64,000 nt of DNA from Mytilisepta virgata (lineage: Eukaryota; Mollusca; Bivalvia; Mytilida; Mytilidae): positions 77,583,539-77,647,538 of the forward strand of contig CM051519.1 of assembly GCA_028015205.1 (NCBI GenBank), written 5' to 3'. The notes under the pieces are model-generated. The model searched no databases. It saw only the letters and a program-made list of their open reading frames with translations, and was not told where the DNA came from. Made by a program: the position numbers and the translations under genes. This document shows, piece after piece, positions 11,972-26,900 of the stretch (position 1 is its first letter; the number at the start of each line of letters is the position of its first letter).

Positions 11972-14900
11972 ATGGCGTTGGTTGGAGTGAGTAGAATAAT
12001 TTGAAATTTACTATGAAAGTTTTTTCATTGAAAACATTATTTTTGCGAAACACGCATCGGTACAATAAAAATAAATTTAGTTGATTTTTGGAATCATTCA
12101 TTATATTGTGTTGTCATGGAAAGGAAAATGAAATTTGCAACTTTTGTCGGTGTAGTATCAGAAATTAGGTCAAAGTAACATGAGTAAACATCATCATGTT
12201 TGTAAACAAGAAAGATTATATGGTACCCACCTGCTTACTTAATCACGTTATTTATTTTCTTGATATGTTTTTGTTGTGGTTTAATTGTATGCTGTCTTTG
12301 AATTACTCCTTTTAAATATGATGGTTTATTTCTCATCAACAAGACGTGTCTGTAAAAGCCTGCCACGCGCAGAGGGGTATTCAAAGGGTAACAATTGTCC
12401 GTTACTACCAATTTGGAAAAGGAGTGAGGGGCTACATTTGCTTGCTTAAGACATTTTACTCTAGAATTCCACTATTTAGGACAATATACAGATAATAGAA
12501 TCCCAGGTAATATTAGAAAATACCTGCATTGAAACTATGTTTTTTTTTATAAAAAGAATAAATAAATGGGTTTGTAAAAAGGGATTTATAAACAAAAATT
12601 CGTAAGGGTTCCGCGGAACCCAGTGTCTCGCCTACTTTTGATGTTGTCTTTATTTTCAGTGTGATAGGTGAATGCACATAATAGAATGCAATGTTAAGTC
12701 CATTTATACGTAAAAAACTGAAAAACAGAAATAAATATTTTACAAAATTTTCTCCTGGATACAATCTTTATATCATAAACAAGCTTCTGTCCAAATTTGG
12801 TAAAATTCCTGGATAGTTTAAGAAAGTTATTAAAATTTTAAAAACTTTAACCACAGTGTGAATGTAATGTTTCCTGGCAGAAAAACTAAGTCCATTTATA
12901 AGTAAAATACGGAAAAACTGGAATTTTTTTTTACTAAATTTACTTCTGGATACTATATTATGATCATAAACAAGCTTCTATCCAAGTTTGGTACAAATCC
13001 AGGATAGTTTAAGAAAGTTATTAAAATTTTGAAAACTTTAACCACAGAATGAATGTAATGTTTCCTGGCAGAAAAACTAAGCCCATTTATAAGTAATATA
13101 CAGAAAAACTGGAATTTTTATTTTACAAAATTTACTTCTGGATACTATCTTATGATCATAAACAAGCTTCTGTCCAAGTTTGGTACAAATCCAGGATATT
13201 TTAAGAAAGTTATTAAAATTTTAAAAACTTTAACCACAGAGTGAATGTAATGTTTCCTGGCAGAAAAACTAAGTCCATTTATAAGTAAAATACGGAAAAA
13301 CTGGAATTTTTTTTTTACAAAATTTCCTTCTGGATACTATTTTATGATCATAAACAAGCCTTTGTCCAAGTTTGGTAGAAATCCAGGATAGTTTAAGAAA
13401 GTTATTAAAATTTCAAAAACTTTAACCACAGGGTGAATATTTGTGGACGCCGACGACGACGATGACGGAATGTAGGATCGCTATGTCTCGCTTTTTCGAC
13501 AAAAGTCGAAGGCTCGACAAAAATGTTTTGTAAATGACATAAACAGATAACCTCCATTAATAATTATTGATTAAAAATGGGTAAATTAATGGATAACATT
13601 CTTATATTGTGTAGACATTTTATTGCTTTAAGCAGAAAGTTTCAGTAATAAAATGATAACTATGTTCTTGTGTGTTTAGGAACCACCACAAGGCAAAAGG
13701 CCCCATGTAAAAACAGAGAAAATGATTGAATTTATGAAAATGCAAGAGGAACAACATAAAAATTTTTCTTGTCCAATTGATGGCTGTTCTAAAGTGCTAA
13801 CAAGTTATCCTGGATTGAAGTATCATATAAAGAGAAACCACGAACAACAAGATGAATTTCTCTGTAATAATTGTCATAGGCTGTTTAAAAGGTAGTTTTA
13901 AATTCATATCAAAATGTTCATAAACTGTGTATTTAGCAAAGATTGAAATATTCATTACCATGTAAACTTCATATCATAAGCTTTTGATAATTAACATTTC
14001 CTTTTTCTCTTTTAGTAAAAATTATTGTTTTCAAAAACTTTTGCCAAAAAAATATAAATACCAGTATTAAGTAAAGATAAAAGATTGCAAGATTGGAATT
14101 GACCAGTGTTTCAGAACTGTTTGTTCTTGAAAGAAGTATTATATTTTCAAGTTTGGATTAAAAGGAATTTTCATATGTGTTTTTTAAACAAATTTTGAAT
14201 TTCAGTGCTAATGGGCTTCGTTACCACTCTTCCAAGGGTAGGTGTCAGGATGGTGGAATGAGAAGGAATGATTCCACATCTGATGAGGATATTGAGCGCT
14301 TACCAAATTACATTCCAGAATATGGGGCCAGCCAGATTGAAACTGAGAAACAATCAAGTATGATTATATACTAAAATACATATTTAAGGTGTATATAATA
14401 TCCATGACAGGTATCACCAGAAAATAAGTCAAGGGTGGAGGAAAATTGGAATTCACTTCTGATAAAACGGCAGCAGCTGGACTCGTATCGTGTTATCATG
14501 AACTGGGACAAAGTTTTAAAAAAAGAAAAAATCAATAAATTAATGAATTTATAACTAATTTAACTTAGTTTTATCACTTTTCAGCAGCTGTCTCAGGCTT
14601 TCTTATTCAATGGCAGTCAAGTTCTTTTCTGGCCAAAGTTAGTCTTTGCTGCATGTTGTCAGAGCCCTAGTGGTCACAGTTTTAACATCAAAATTATGTT
14701 ATAATAGTTCAGATCTTATTCGATAAGATTTTGCACTACTATATCGATATGGAACCATTCTCTGCTTATCAAAGACTTCTAATTACTCTTATTGAAGCAT
14801 TGTTCTGCTATATTTGTACGAGAGAAAAAACATGCAACTGATTCAGATTACGATTCACTTTGGTTTGATCGATCTCTACCTGGTATACTACAAATGAGCT

Positions 14901-17900
14901 TACAAACATAAGGATTTTACATTCCTTTCCCCATTCTGTACTAAAACAATCATTGTTGTCAATTATGAAGAGTGCACTGAAATTTAAGGATAATGCTAGA
15001 ATATTAAGGTTGAAAATTTATGAGTGGTGGAATCTACACTTAAATAAGTCATATTGGTCCCTGCATCATGTATAAAAAATAGGAGCTATATTTTCAACAT
15101 AACTTAAAAAAAGTAAGTTTCGAAGGAATATATCCAATACACAATAAGCGAGTAACTTTTCATTTTCTCTAGAAGCTTAACTAAGCTCATGGAGATATTT
15201 TAATTTAATTTAAACATTATTTCTACTTTTTAGAAAAGAAAGTTCCACCGGCACTGGATTTATCCATTCGTCAACCAAATATTAACGAGTTGTCTACCTT
15301 GACGGAATTTGCCATTATTGCAACTAGTCCACTTGTACAGAGAGCACCAATGACACCCTGGGAAAATACAAGGTACATGCAGAGGCTTAGCATATAGAAA
15401 AAACAGAACATGTATGTGTTCTCCCCATAAATTTTGGGTAGCATCATGGTACCAAGTAGCAATGTTATCATTTAATGAATGCGTCGTCACTTGCTCCAGC
15501 ACAACATATATTCAGCTATACAACATTTTTTGCATGAAACAAGTAAATCAGTTTGTTTTTACTTTTTTATGTTGTCAAAAAAATGATTGAAAATAAAATA
15601 TTCTGGCCTGTGACATACATTTATGAAGTAACTAAGATAATCAATAGACAATAATATTTATTGAACTTCCACTGTCAAACTACAGGTCACTTTTCAAATT
15701 CTATACTGAAAAAATTCAAACTGTATTAGAGTAGTCACATTTTTGAAACTGGGAGTTTATGACCATCTTTCATTGGTACTGCCCATTCTGTTGAATTCTT
15801 CATAGCTGTTATGTAACATTTAGGATCATCAGGTGATAGCAGTAAATCGACCATGCATTTTCAAAATGTTAACAAAATTCAAAATAAATATTAATTAATG
15901 ATTTTTATATAATCAGTATTACGATTACATCACCAGGTAAGATTAAATTACCTGTGAATTAAATTTTCGGTTGAATAATTTTCAGTTGATATCGTAGAGC
16001 GACCGTACCTAAAACCGCTCGTGGGACACACTTGGCGGTAATTTTTCTTAAATCTTAAATGTTCGTGAAATTCATGCTCCTTTATGGTATAAAAGGCCGG
16101 AGAAAATTAAAGAGTGTTAGTATCAGTGTTGACACAGAAGCTATGCCACGTCTGACTCCACAACAGAGAGAACAGGCCATTGGTCGATTGGATGCTGGGC
16201 AATCTGCCAGAGTTATTGCCAACGACTTCAACTGTGCTGTTCGAACAATTGAACGTCTACGGACACGGTACAATGCAACGAAACAGCACAAATGACCGTC
16301 CACGGAGTGGTAGACCCCAAGTCACTACCCCTAGACAGAATAGAGGCATTGTTCGTCACCATTTGATGAATCGGTTCACCCCAGCTGCCGAAACTGCCAG
16401 AAACACTGTTGGAACACATGGACGACTCATAAGTGATGATACGGTTCGTCGGCGATTAGCTGCTAGAAACATGAGATGTCGCCGTCCAGCAAGAGGACCT
16501 ATTCTTACTCCTCGACACCGTCAAGCTCGTCTTCAGTGGGCCACTCAGCGACAGAATTGGCGAAATCGACAATGGCGTAACATCATCTTCTCTGACAAAA
16601 GCCGTTACTGCATTTCAACAGCCGATGGCAGAACCAGAGTGTGGAGAAGACGCGGGGAACGTTACGAAGACAGCTGCATTCTGGAAACAGACGCGTGGGG
16701 AGGACCTAGCATCATGGTATGGGGTGGAATCGGCCTTAACGTTAAACTTGGTCCAGTCATCTTTCAGAACCTTGGCCCAGGCAGAGGAAATGGCGTAACA
16801 GCTGCCCGTTACATCGACCAAGTCTTGACACCCCATGTTCAGCCCCATTTCGCACGTCATCAAAACAAGACTTTCCAACAGGACAATGCACGTGCGCATA
16901 TCGCAAGAGCCACAAGAGACTTCCTACAGCAGAATAACATTAATGTTATGGATTGGCCGGCTTTGAGTCCAGATTTAAACCCTATTGAACATTTATGGGA
17001 CGAAGTTCAAAGACGGTTGAATAATGAGCAGCCAAGTCCGACAACTGCAGCTGAACTTTCACAAGCGTTTCAGAGAGTATGGGCACGTATTCCGATGGCG
17101 TTTATTAATCGGCTCATCAACTCCATGTACCGAAGATGTGCCGCAGTAATTGGTGCCAGTGGAGGACATACACGTTATTAACGGACGTGGGAGCACAGCA
17201 TTGAAAACATGTGACGTTTTTGTGAACATTGTAACCAAAAGACTGTAAATCATTCATTAAATTTTGTAAAAATTAATTTAAAATATATAAATGTCACTTT
17301 GAAATAAATGTATGTGAACATGTCATTTTGTGCGACGTTTCTTTTGCGGTTCAGTATATAATGAAAATTGCTTATTAAACATTTGAATCTTCATTCGAGA
17401 TTATTTTGAACGGCTTTACAAATATTGATTGATTTGGTGTATTTTGCAGAGTAATACAGAAAGTGAAAAATTCATCTCTGCACAATCGGCACACAAAGAT
17501 TTTCTCTGTCTAACATCACTCGCTAGGTACAGAATTATTAAATTCTTCTCTGTGAAAAGTTTTTGGCAACCCGAAAAATTCTTCTGCTTGACAGTTTAAC
17601 ATCTTCCAGTTTTTAATTTTGGCATCAAGGCATCAAAGTTTGATTTTATAAAGAATGGGAATACTGAATCTAAAAATAACAAAGAAGTGGTTGAAAATAC
17701 AGAGGGAGAGTCTCAAAATGATGTAACAGAACCACCATCTAAAAAACTTAAAAAGAGAATTCCTTGAAATTGGAGAAAAGGAATTTCTTTGGCTGAGAAC
17801 TGAAAATTCTGACAATAGAGTTTTGATGTTTTGTACTGTATGCGAGATGCAAAGCTTCATCCTTTTCTATTTAACTCCCTTCTGAGATAGTTCATTCTAT

Positions 17901-20900
17901 AATAAAAGTAATCTAACAAATCAGAATTTGCTCTGCTGTTCATGTCCTTCACCTTACGATATATAAACAATACACGTTACCGAAGACTTATCACCAGGTC
18001 ACTGGAATGTCCATTGCATCAGCTGATTACAACTGTTAATTGAAACTAATTTAACAATATCTTGTGACTGCCTTCTTAAACATTGACAGAAACCATAGAG
18101 AATCCCCAAGAAATATTCTATTCATTATTATAACATAAGTTAGTTGAGCATTAAAACCTGCCTTTGGGCAAATTTCAGTTTAATTATGGTTTCTCAAACT
18201 CTGATTAAATAAACATGTGCTTGATCTATGTAGCCAAATTATTATTGGCCATTGATTTAAGAATGCCTAATGTGGGTCCTTCTCATCTACTGGGATCCAA
18301 ATAAGTATTGAGAGTTTGTTAGCCAACTGGGCTACCAGGTTTCAAAATTTGGTAAACCAGAGAAGAAACTTCCAGACAATTTGATACTGATGAAAGTTAA
18401 TAAAATGTTGTTTAAATAGCTAATCCCTTGAAAATTCAAACAACCTTTATTTTGGAAAATCATCAAAATATTAGAATTTTTGTCTCTTAATTGTCATTTT
18501 CAGACTTCAAAAGATAGACTTTGTCAATGCACAAATAAAAATCATAGTTTATACTTGTGGTAATATTATCATTTGGTTTTGAGAATTTATCTATTTTGTT
18601 CCTTAAAATGGTTGTTTTAATTGTGAAGAGGAAAACAGAAGCCAATTTGGAGCGGATGTAAACAATATAAATAAAAAGTAAATGTGAAAATGGAAGACAG
18701 ACTCACAGAGGATCCGGCCACATAAAATTACTGGTTCCCCGATAATTAGATAGTTTATTGGTTAAGATTCCTCAGTTTGGTTACCAGAAAATGAAATTTA
18801 GTAACCCAGACTCTATTTTAGTCGCCATGTGTGACCACTTATTTTGGTGTGTTCCCATTTAAGGCATGAACGACAAGTTCAACATTGACAGTAATTTAAT
18901 TATCCAAACCTTTTCAAAACATTGTATACTTGATTAATTGCCAGATTAATTGTTTTGTTGATCTTAGCGACATGTAGGTAGCAGTTTGTTTGGTAATATT
19001 TCAACCAGGTTATAATTATGGCATTGGGGCTTTAATGATGGGGATAGATCTTTGGCCAAAAATAATTGCAATATAGGGCTGAGACACTGAAAGGGCCTCA
19101 TCAAAATTCCTTAACGTGTTAGCAAATTGAAAACAATATTGAAGTTGGTCAGTACTATAGACAATTTAATTTTTTTTTATAGAAAATTTAATTTTTAAAG
19201 GTTACTCAATGACAAAAGGGTCCATCAGGCTATAAATATATAGAATTCTACCATACATGGCAGAAAGATACGTTAAAAATATCTGAATAAGAGACAGCAA
19301 GGGAAAAATCTCAAATCATAGTATATAGTTGCATGTTTTGTTTATAAAATTTATTTACATGATTTGTATTTTATGTAATTTTAGTGGAACAAAGGCAGAG
19401 AATTTTCAAGTAAAACAAGAGATGAATCCTGAAGATATGATTATAGAGGACAACAGATATCAACAATCAAGTACTGACAGAAACGGGTTTGTTTTTATTT
19501 TGGAGAAACTGTTTTCTATATGTTAATTTGGATTTATGCCAGAAAGATCTACGGTCTTGTGTATTTCTTCATCTATTTATTAATCTTACATTTTCTTATT
19601 TTTTTTCCCATATTTTTTTATGATAAAAGTAGTTGTCTCCCATATTGCCATGTTACTGGATCATTAAATAGGAAAATGTTGAATGTTTGTACTTGCATCA
19701 GAGGAAAAAAAATATACCACACAATGATTAAGTAGTACTGTAGTACATAGATATTGGAGTAATTGGACACTGAAACTAAATTTAAAAATATAAAAGGGAA
19801 ATTTGCCACTGACGGCTATTAATGGTGGGAAACCCTTACAAAACCATACTTTTGAAAAAGGGGAATACATGTATTATTTTAACTAGTCTTACCATAGATT
19901 TTTCTGTAGTAACTATTGTGCTGATAGTGAGGATATGATGGTAACATCCACATCTCAGATGTTACAACAGACTGGGGATGGAGTGTGGTCACACCAGTGG
20001 CCTAAACCTGTCTGGCAGTGCTTTATTCCAGGTAAATAATATCTTAGATTAAGTATTTTTTATTTTAGAAGATGTTCTTGTATGTATGGTTTAAAAGTAT
20101 TTAGAGAATCTAATTTGTCGGTAAATTGTGTAAGTAGTCATTTCTCTGGATTTAATCATTCTAGCATGACACATCTCTTCACTTTATATTGCTCCTTGTG
20201 GGATTGGTATATTGGGGCTTAACACCACTTTCAATAAAGCTGGTTATGTCATGGTAGCCAGTTTTTACTGGTATGAGAAGCCATAGAACCTGGAGAGATC
20301 CTACAGCTTTTGACAGGAAATCTTACAGTGTTTGTCAAATGAGATGAACAAACCTTGAAATTAAATTCTAACTCAAAACCTCAGTGTTAACAGGCAAGTC
20401 ATCGTTATTAGTTAAACCACTCAAAAGCTTCTTTGGGGAGAATGGTCAGGAATTAAACACAGTCAGTTTAACATAAATTAAGCCAAAGCTCAAGGTAGAA
20501 ATTCAGATATTTTAACTTATGATTAGCATTGGTATAGGTAGTTTTGCCCATATGATACAGCTGGAAGTAAACTTGTCATACTGCTATTTTCATCTGGCTG
20601 TGAAACCCACATCGTACCCCCCTAAAGAATGATGTGATCTCAACTGGCATAAAAATAAACAAATATTATAAACAGGTCTGGTCGAACTCCCAAACGTGAG
20701 TATAGCTGAGTATCATTTTAGTCCCAAATGTGTGTATCTCCTCCTCCTCGTATATTCTTTCACCTGTAATGTAAACACATAGTCTGTCGTACCTATAAAT
20801 TTGCACATATGCTCTTTATAAGTTTTTCAACATTTCTACGGAGTGAATTAAAATCTACCGTGCAATTATGGATAAATTTAAGGTAAAAAAGAATGATGTT

Positions 20901-23900
20901 CTAGATGTTTTTTGTCACAGATAACAAGACGCATTTCATATATTTTTGGAACTTCTGTTAAGCAAGGTAATGTAAGAATATTTTTTTTCAAATTAAACTA
21001 TTTTTATGACTTTGTAAGTTTTATTTTTCAAAAATACATAACCAGAAGTCACTTCTGCACACGTTACACTAGTTCTTAACGAGGATTTTTTAATTTTTAT
21101 TTTATATCAACTATTTATGATATATTTACAGATATTTTGTATATCTATTGCGATTTTAATATATTTACAAAATATTAAACTTTCCTGAGATACTATTTCA
21201 GCCTCTGCATTGGAGATTTTATCCAAAACATTGAATGCAGGGAAAGTAAACTCTTTTGAGGGTATACTTGGTTTTGGGAGTTCGTGCAGACCTTATAATG
21301 AGAATGTGATATGTGAGTTTTCATATCATACCCCATATCAAGCTCTCAGGTTGATATTGTGGTCTCGAGTTAATATGGGATATGATATGATATTCTATAT
21401 ATATTGTAAAGATAATAAAGGTACTTAGGAATTTCTTTAATTTTCTCTAGGTTTTGAAAATTTTATAAAATTAGATGCATATCAAACCACTAAAAAAATT
21501 ATTCCATAAATTGATAGATATATTGTCATAGGCAGGGTTCATTTGTAAATTGACAAGATTTTATTTCCTTTTTATTGGCATTATCAGGATATTAAGTAAG
21601 TATTGTGTGTTGGTGTCATGATTTTGGTGGCTGCACAAACATTTCAAAGTATCAGCTTTGAATATTTCTGATCTTACATGTAATTGCATTAGTAATGTAA
21701 ATATAAATGTATATGGTTTATGAACATATTTTTACTCATTAAAGTTCAAACATTTCATATATTTTCTTGTCTCAAATTTATTCTTTCCAATAAAAAAAAT
21801 GAAAAAGTTGCAAATTGGTTGCACAGTACGCTGTTTTTGATTGGTTAAGAAAATTTAAACGTGAAATAGTTTTTATTAAAAAAATAGTCATTATTTAAAA
21901 TTGTACAGAATGTGATTATTTACTGTTGTCTAAAAATCCGTATTTCATCTTATACATGTACCTTGTTTTCTAAACCATGCGATTGTGTAGTTGTGGTCCG
22001 ATTCAGGTTTTTTCATTTATTCTTCACTGAAAAGATGAATATAGAAATTATAAATACAATATTCGAAATTTTCACAGAACGCACAACTCCTGGAGCTTGT
22101 CATAATTATTTAGGCCTTTAGTTTGTTAAATGGGGAAAGGAGTTTGTTTGAATATTGTGATAGTATTTACTAGTATATTAGATATATATACATATATTAA
22201 AGATTCTGCTAATATTGTGATTGAAAAAAAAATCTTCCTCGAAATTTTACAAAGTGAAAAAAATCACTTGATTAATTTTGATGTGTCCTTACTCATTTAA
22301 TCAGAACATGTATATTAGGTATTGCTATAGAAAAAAGATGAATTTGTAGTTGAAGAAAATCAATCTTAAGGTGATCTCCCCTTGTCCAGTATTAGGTCTT
22401 ATGAAAGATTCAAAATAATTTTCACTATGATAGATTTTTTGACATTAGAGTTGAAAAAAAAGCAGCAAGATAGAAATACAGACAAAAACTTGAATGGAGA
22501 AAAACAAATATACAGCTAACTGTAAAAGACTTTAGAAAGTGTAGGCAATATCATAGTCTAAATCTTTTTATACAGTTTGATTTTAAATAGGTGATCTTTA
22601 TAATGACCGTTATTTTATATGTTTTTTTAAAGGCATTGACTAAATGTACTGGAAAAGAAGATTTTTCTTAAGAATTTGTTAAAAAATTTATATGTGTACA
22701 TTTACCGAATGAAATATTTTGCTTGCCTATTTAACAAATACATGGATAAAATGATTTTTCTTCAGAATATATTGATTATCTGTCATGAGATTTTATTTTC
22801 AGAACTGTGAAAGTATCTGTAAATTGTTTGAAGTTACTTTTATCAGTAATAACCTTTCCTTTGCAGGAACCAAAGTCAGCATAGGATTTTTACAGTGGGT
22901 TGATGTAGAACAGATTGCTATGCAGGAAGCCATTTCACAGAAAGCTGCTGGATTGGATGGACAAAATGTAGAAAGGTCTGTTATATTCTCCTTCTTCAAA
23001 AAGTGCAATATCACATGTCTTTTTAACATGATAAAAGGGTAAAAATATACACCGTTCAAGGTAATTTGTATATCATGTGCTGCCATGATCTAATTCATAC
23101 AATTTAATAAATACTCAATGATACCTGTTTTGATGAACAAGGTAGACATATTTCATCAAATGTGTGTGCTCAAGACAAAAGGTAAAAACAATAAACCAAA
23201 ACCAGGAACATTTGAATGACCAGAAGGGTAGTTATACAATATAAACACCTACCAATGTATAAATGAGCTAAGAGCATGGCAATTTGATTCAGTATTAATA
23301 TTTATTACTTTTCCAATCAAAATAAGTTTTGCAGTTACAGAAATTAGGCATTTGTGTTTCAATAGTCACTTAGTTTTGCTGAAGATTGAATTTAGTTACA
23401 TTATGGATTATATGACTGTAAATGGTTTGTTTATTGTTTATATTTTCAGATATGAGGCACCTAATGGGTTGAGATTGATAGAATTAAGAAAGTTTGATAA
23501 GTTAGACAATATCACTAATTTTGTAGTTCACCTTTACTTCACCTCTGGTATTCCAAATCAACTTGATATGTGTGCTGAATGCAGCATTGATCATCCCTTC
23601 TTTGTGAAGGGAAAAGGTAAATTTGTTTATTACCCTATGGCACCACTGAAAGGGAATATAGATTTGCACTCTGTCTAATTGGATAAATTTTTCTCACATT
23701 TCTATGTGTCTGGCGCCGTTATATTCCATGTGAGACACCACTGTGAGATTCATCTCTCATCACATGACCTGCCTTGACATAATGATGCAAAAAAACATCA
23801 CAACACAATGCTGAAACATCAGAACTTCGCACAAATGGTACGACAACGTCGAAATTAACATTGCTTAAATTTGAAAACCCCTGAAGCACAACCTAAAAAA

Positions 23901-26900
23901 TATCTTTTTAAACCAAAACGCATACAATCTTTTAGAATATAGAATTTATTTTGCACTAGGTCACCTGGTTTAAGAGAATACTTTTTTGTGTCATGGTGGC
24001 CATGTTTATTACCTTTAATTTTCAGTGGAGAAATGTGAGAAAAATAATCAGTCATGGTAAAAAATGTGAGATTGGACAATTCAACCCTCGTGTTCACATT
24101 TTATATCATCAGAAACTCAGCAAGCCTTGTTTCTGACTTGAAAATGTGAACCCTCAGGTGGAATTGTCCAATCTTGCATCTTAGACCATGACTGATTATT
24201 ATTATCTCACCTGTGACGAAAGTTGTGGAAGGTGAGACATGGTTGTTGCTTTTTTGGCGTTGACGTCAAAAATTTTAAAGTTTTCTGCTTAAGTCAGTTC
24301 TCTAAAGTTGCATTACTATCAGTACAACTCTATTTGAGAACCATTTCGAGGCACCGGCCCCCTAGGTAATGGTCAAATGACTTTCAATTAATTATCAATT
24401 TTCAGTGTTAAGTTTCCTGCTTAAGTTAGTTTGATAGAACTACTAGTGATAGATCAATAATATTTTCTATATAGTTGCATTACTATCAGTACATCTCAGT
24501 TTGATAACCATTTCGGTCATGGTCCAGCAACTTTGAATTAATTAGCAATGTTACTGTCCATCAGATTGTCTTTTTTTTTTCAAATTTTCTGTTGACAGGC
24601 GAGACATATCTGTGTGATAACAGTTTATTGTTAGAGTTATTGCCCTTGGAAAAAGAAATTATTGTCAAAATATTAGCTTTCTGGACTTTGCCATCTGATC
24701 TTATTTTTGGTATGTGAGGTTATAATGATGAGCTACAGATCAAGTTTGAGACATGCTGATCGGATGATTATTGTGAGAGTTATTGTCCTTGAAAATAGAA
24801 ATTATTGCATTTTCTCACAGCTCTAGTCTGTAGGGGACATTGTATTGCTCAACAATACTCTCAAAATTCTTGTTTATATGAAAATTAATAATTAGATAGA
24901 ATTGTTGTATGACTACATCATTAATATCAGCTATATGTGTAAAGTAGGATTTATTAAAATATTATTTAAAGAAGTTTTCATAATAATTTTTAATTGTTTT
25001 GGTATGCCAAGTTTTCTTTATTTGTAGATGTACATTTTAAAAATCAGCTCCGTCTCATACATATGGTTAAGTCTGTTTACTTTTTTAATTGAAAATAAGA
25101 AATAAAAATATTTAATACAGAAATCATTAAAATTTATTTTAGGCTGGTGTTCTAATTACCCAGTATTGACAGAGAAGAAATATGGTATACCCTGCAGTAG
25201 GTTACAGGTTGGTGATGTTTGTATACCACCATCATATAGTGAACCAACAGAAAACATTTCAAAGTAAGAAAATGTTATATTTAAAATTTATTTATATATT
25301 ATGGATTACGGAACAAGTTATACCAACTTATGCTAATCCCTGTTGAGAGCAGCCCCTGTAGTGGCATTTTCACTGCTCTTTTTAGGGCATCTGCAAGGGA
25401 GACTGTAACATACTATGGGTATTGCTTTCCATTTTTAACATGGGACAGCCATTTTTCGTCCCCATATGACACACTAGCTTCTTTTATCAAGAGCATCCTC
25501 ACAAATGGTGTCCGGGCCTCAGTGACCGAGTGGTCTAGGTCAGGGATCCGGAAATTTCACCAGCCTCTGCCGGACATTTTTTTGATAGAAATGAATTGTC
25601 AGTTTACACTCTTTTAGCAATCTCAACACACAACATTATTTCATACAAATGTTTTGGGTAAGACCTTTAATAAATGTCGTGTGCATCAACCATTTAACAT
25701 ACTGTGCAACATTGTTTGTGTATGGATAATTTCTTCATCTTCGATGTCCGCGTTTGGTAAGTATAAATAGGCTATAGATCGATATGGAAAATGAATACAC
25801 AACGGCATAGAAATGAACTAAATAAATGAATTAAATAAATTGAAGTTAAAAAACCTTGAAATCAGTATATGAAAGTCTTCCCGAAAGATAAATTTTTATT
25901 ACTTTTTTATATTTAACTACGATATTTGCGCATGCTCAATGATTATTTGCTGTAAAATGGCAACAATGTGGAAATCTCAAAGTTCTGCAGAGATAAAACT
26001 ACCAAGTTGTTTTATCTTCTCAAGTTTATGATTGTGAACTGTTAGATCGTCCAAAACATACCATGTAATGATTTTTTTAAAATTTCAAAGTAGACAAGGG
26101 TGAAAAACACCTGATTGATTGTCACTGATGAATGAACTCGACTGAACTTTTGGAAATTGTTGACAGGTGTACATTAATTATAATTAAGCGTCATAAAAAC
26201 ACAGACACCTTTGTAAATTACCGTATTGACAATAGTAATTGCTGTAAAAACAGTTAAAAAAGATCAGTCAACTGACCTGAATCTGCCGAACTTCGAAATG
26301 TTGTTGTCGCGACTTTTCAGTACATCTTTTTATTAAAAAATAGAAATTTTGGATGTCTGTTTGACCCATTTTATGACCGGACAAATAACAATTTCTCCAG
26401 TCATGTCCAGAAAATAGAAGGCTTTCCGGATCCTTGGTCTAGGTAGTTCGTCATGACTACTAATGATCACTAGCCTGTCAACGCTGAGTTGCGAGTTCGA
26501 ATCTCACCTGTGGCGGGGTGTGTTCGACTCCGATCTTAATTGACAAGGATTGCCAATTTTCCTATCGAAGGTCGGTGGTTCTCTCCCGGTACTCTGGCTT
26601 CCTCCACCAATAAAAACTGGCCGCCGCAAAATAGCCAAATGTGCTGAAAACGGCGTAAAACCCCAACTAAACAAACAAACAAACAAATGGTGTCAAAACC
26701 GTGTTGCAAAGATGATTCCTGAAATTATTATCCCAAACTTGAATTCCCTTATGTTTTTCTCTTATATGTCAAGCATATATATATAATGGCAGAAAATGTG
26801 CCATGAATATGGCATGAAATTATTTCATAGTAAAATTTATGACACACTTACTTGAATCTGATATATTGATCTTGAACCGTCTATATATATTTGCTCTTCC

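Noticed and set aside
15260..15502. Minus-strand open frames of 66 and 80 codons
   Set aside because: They are antisense to HBP1 exon 4 (15234-15372), whose plus-strand frame has conserved HBP1 motifs and proper splice sites.
16228..16899. Minus-strand open frames within 16082-16899
   Set aside because: They are shadows of the Tc1 transposase, with no similarity of their own.
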